Assembly (NCBI GenBank): GCA_017934185.1
Contig: JAGBJY010000036.1
Span: 1-37,183 of the forward strand
DNA: 37,183 nucleotides
Source of the DNA: Bacteroidales bacterium
Lineage (GTDB): Bacteria; Bacteroidota; Bacteroidia; Bacteroidales; UBA932
Direction of reading: 5' to 3'
Position numbers and translations under genes: made by a program. Below, one piece after another: positions 35,489 through 37,183 of this stretch; within the stretch, counting starts at the first letter, position 1; each line of letters starts with the position of its first letter. The notes under the pieces were generated by a model that was given only the letters and a program-made list of their open reading frames with translations, was not told where the DNA came from and searched no databases.

Positions 35489-36034
35489 TTATAGGAAAAC
35501 AGCGATACAGGAGGTTATTTTTCTCAATTCCCGCAACGCCGCATTCAAATGATTCTCCACCGTTTTTTTGGTAATTCCCATCCGAAGGGCGATTTCCTCG
35601 TTGCTTAACCCCTCTTTCCGTGAAAGCAGGAAGACCTGTTTCCTTTTTTCCGGCATCTTCTCTACCTGACGGTCCATCTGGAACTGACGCTCTCTTGCAA
35701 AATACTCTTCATCCAGCGGATATGAGAACGGCTCATCGGCCGGTTCTTCAAAGGGAACCTTAATTTTATGGGTGCGGCCATAATCAATGGCGGCATTCCG
35801 GCACATCCTGTACAGATAGGCTCCGATGGCATGAATTTTTGACAGAGATGCTCTCCTGAGCCATATTTTGACAAAGAGATTCTGGGCAAGATCCCTTACT
35901 TCGTTTTCGTCCCGGATCAGGGGCATCAGAAACGTTACCACCTTGGGATAATAATAGTCGAAAAGCTTCCGAAAAGCCTCTTCGTCATTCCCCCGGGAAA
36001 TCTGTTCCAATATTTTCGCTTCATCTGTGAGCAT
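35489..36034 (-). CDS. ECF-type sigma factor (FecI-like)
   Basis: The 181-residue protein is an extracytoplasmic-function sigma-70 factor that should direct RNA polymerase to the locus once freed by FecR. Region 2 is seen at about 22-95 (FRKLFDYYYPKVVTFLMPLI, EVRDLAQNLFVKIWLRR) and region 4 at about 120-172, with the helix-turn-helix GLSNEEIALRMGITKKTVENHLNAAL. The two conserved ECF domains and the adjacent fecR and STN-bearing susC place it in the FecI-like group of Bacteroidales glycan loci. A TACATTTG box ends only 4 bases before the ATG, so the mRNA may be nearly leaderless. It is probably transcribed alone, because a strong terminator follows. Confidence 0.95.
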   Translation of the reverse strand: MLTDEAKILEQISRGNDEEAFRKLFDYYYPKVVTFLMPLIRDENEVRDLAQNLFVKIWLRRASLSKIHAIGAYLYRMCRNAAIDYGRTHKIKVPFEEPADEPFSYPLDEEYFARERQFQMDRQVEKMPEKRKQVFLLSRKEGLSNEEIALRMGITKKTVENHLNAALRELRKITSCIAVFL

Positions 36035-36038
36035 ACTG

Positions 36039-36046
36039 CAAATGTA
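36039..36046 (-). promoter_or_regulatory. putative -7 box of the sigma factor gene
   Basis: The minus strand reads TACATTTG, an exact TAnnTTTG match, with only four bases between it and the start codon. No clear -33 box was found. If used, transcription would begin at or very near the AUG. Confidence 0.45.
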
Positions 36047-36135
36047 AGAAAACTCTCAAAAAAAACGAAAAAAATGGACACCATGCTTTAAGTGAGCGCG
36101 GCGTTCAATCTTTCCATGACAATCCCCACCACCCA

Positions 36136-37183
36136 CTAAGCCCGCTCTATCCTGCAACTATGCTGTTTGGACTCCCTGTCGTAATTAATTCCCACCAGAA
36201 GCATCTTTCCGGAATAGTCCGCCACTTTGGCAGGGTACTCCTTTCTTCGTATCTGATCGATGGCGGCATCGGCGCTCCCGTCCACTTTGAGCTCAATGAC
36301 GAGGGCTGGCGAATCAACGTTCTTCCGTGGAATGAACACAATGTCGGCAAAGCCTTTGCCCGTTGCCAGTTCCCGGTGCATCACATAATTGTTGCGGGCA
36401 TAGTAATAGGCGATGCTCAGCACACAGGCAAGGGAATTCTCATCGTTGTAGCTAAGAATACTGGTGTTTTCGTCGTGAGCGAGTTCAATGCCCCTGGCTA
36501 CGGCCTCCTCGTCGCAGGAAAGGGTGGCCTGGAGCAGTTTTTTCGACTTGTCAAGCGAATGCGCCACTTCATTCCATCTGTTGGCCTTGATGGCTCTCAC
36601 CATCTCTTCGGCCACTTCACGATTGGGGATATAGCACTCTCGTTTGTGCCAGTCATAAGAAAGGTAGCCAAGATGGATGAGCACCGTCAGCACATCATCC
36701 TTGCTGTGGACATCACGCATATCATTCCCAAAACCTGCTGGATCCACATCTCGACGCCCGCCCGCCAGCATGGCGATAATGTCATCCTTCAATCCCTGAT
36801 AATTCATTCCGATATAACCAGCGATTGCCTCATAGGAGGCGGTAGAGGACCAGTAATTCTCGCACATGCGGCTTTCCAGTGCCATCATTACGCTGTTGGG
36901 ATTGAAGATAGAACGTTCGTCGCCTATCTGGTAACCGTCATACCAGTTTTCCAATTCATCGAAGCTCATTCCATATTTCTCAGACAGGGTTCGGACCTCG
37001 TCTTTCGTAAAGCCAAAGTACTTCCCCATGCCGACAGGCCTGACCATGGAATACTCCACAAAGTTGTTCAAGGCCGACTGCGTATTGTATTTCTTGATAG
37101 GAAGAATACCGGTGAGGTACACCCCCGCAAATACTTGCGATGACAGGCCGCCCTTGAACAGGCGCCGCAGCCAGTTCACATAG
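36136..37183 (-). CDS. AAA-ATPase-like / PD-(D/E)XK nuclease family protein, partial
   Basis: The frame is open to the right end of the window, so the true start lies outside; GTG at 37179 is only the first possible start inside. The visible 348-350 residues begin within the end of an ATPase-like domain (LFKGGLSSQVFAGVYLTGIL, then PIKKYNTQSALNNFVEYSMV). They finish with a PD-(D/E)XK nuclease-like domain: GKGFADIVFIPRK followed by ALVIELKVDGSADAAIDQI gives the Asp and the ExK motif. Complete members are about 500-550 residues and are common in several copies in Bacteroidales genomes, with unknown role. It is on the same strand as the sigma gene but about 100 bases away and not obviously linked to it. 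Confidence 0.88.
   Translation of the reverse strand, partial: YVNWLRRLFKGGLSSQVFAGVYLTGILPIKKYNTQSALNNFVEYSMVRPVGMGKYFGFTKDEVRTLSEKYGMSFDELENWYDGYQIGDERSIFNPNSVMMALESRMCENYWSSTASYEAIAGYIGMNYQGLKDDIIAMLAGGRRDVDPAGFGNDMRDVHSKDDVLTVLIHLGYLSYDWHKRECYIPNREVAEEMVRAIKANRWNEVAHSLDKSKKLLQATLSCDEEAVARGIELAHDENTSILSYNDENSLACVLSIAYYYARNNYVMHRELATGKGFADIVFIPRKNVDSPALVIELKVDGSADAAIDQIRRKEYPAKVADYSGKMLLVGINYDRESKQHSCRIERA

Overview
The window is a chromosomal segment from a member of the Bacteroidales. The evidence is the SusC/SusD pair, the FecI/FecR-type regulators, abundant lipoproteins, and promoters of the Bacteroidetes type (-7 box TAnnTTTG, found in front of dnaN, fba, gmk, the coiled-coil gene, btuB and the sigma gene). 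The coding regions are fairly GC-rich, as in Rikenellaceae or uncultured gut Bacteroidales; the genus cannot be told from the sequence alone.

Left part (1-20,200). A decayed two-gene module of the AbiE type (winged-helix regulator plus a broken nucleotidyltransferase, about 180-1010) is followed by housekeeping genes. dnaN is followed by a DnaQ-like exonuclease. A leftward vitamin B12 unit has a cobalamin riboswitch, btuB and a shortened BtuC-like permease. A rightward tricorn-type protease and leftward fba come next. The gmk-nadD operon runs rightward. A leftward operon holds a coiled-coil secreted protein, trpS and a copper P-type ATPase. A second leftward unit reads SGNH hydrolase, family 3 glycoside hydrolase, then an organophosphate-antiporter-type MFS transporter.

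Right part (20,200-36,050). This is one long leftward locus and the most interesting content. An ECF sigma factor gene is followed by a strong terminator. Then come fecR, a SusC with an STN signalling domain, SusD, a phosphodiester glycosidase (NAGPA/DUF2233) lipoprotein, two TIG-NHL lipoproteins, and an endonuclease/exonuclease/phosphatase (EEP) lipoprotein. These are followed by a frameshifted lipoprotein that fuses a fimbrillin-like domain, an NHL propeller and an EEP domain, then a 60-residue Pro/Gly-rich peptide and a fimbrillin-like plus propeller lipoprotein. A strong terminator closes the set just before the SGNH-GH3-MFS unit. Genes in the core abut or overlap by a few bases, so they are probably co-transcribed. 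My reading is a polysaccharide-utilisation-like locus, induced through SusC to FecR to sigma, that handles a glycan containing phosphodiester links. The substrate is inferred, not shown. A partial AAA/PD-(D/E)XK gene runs off the right end.

I saw no tRNA, rRNA, CRISPR array or intact insertion sequence. No gene-free stretch exceeds about 260 bases.
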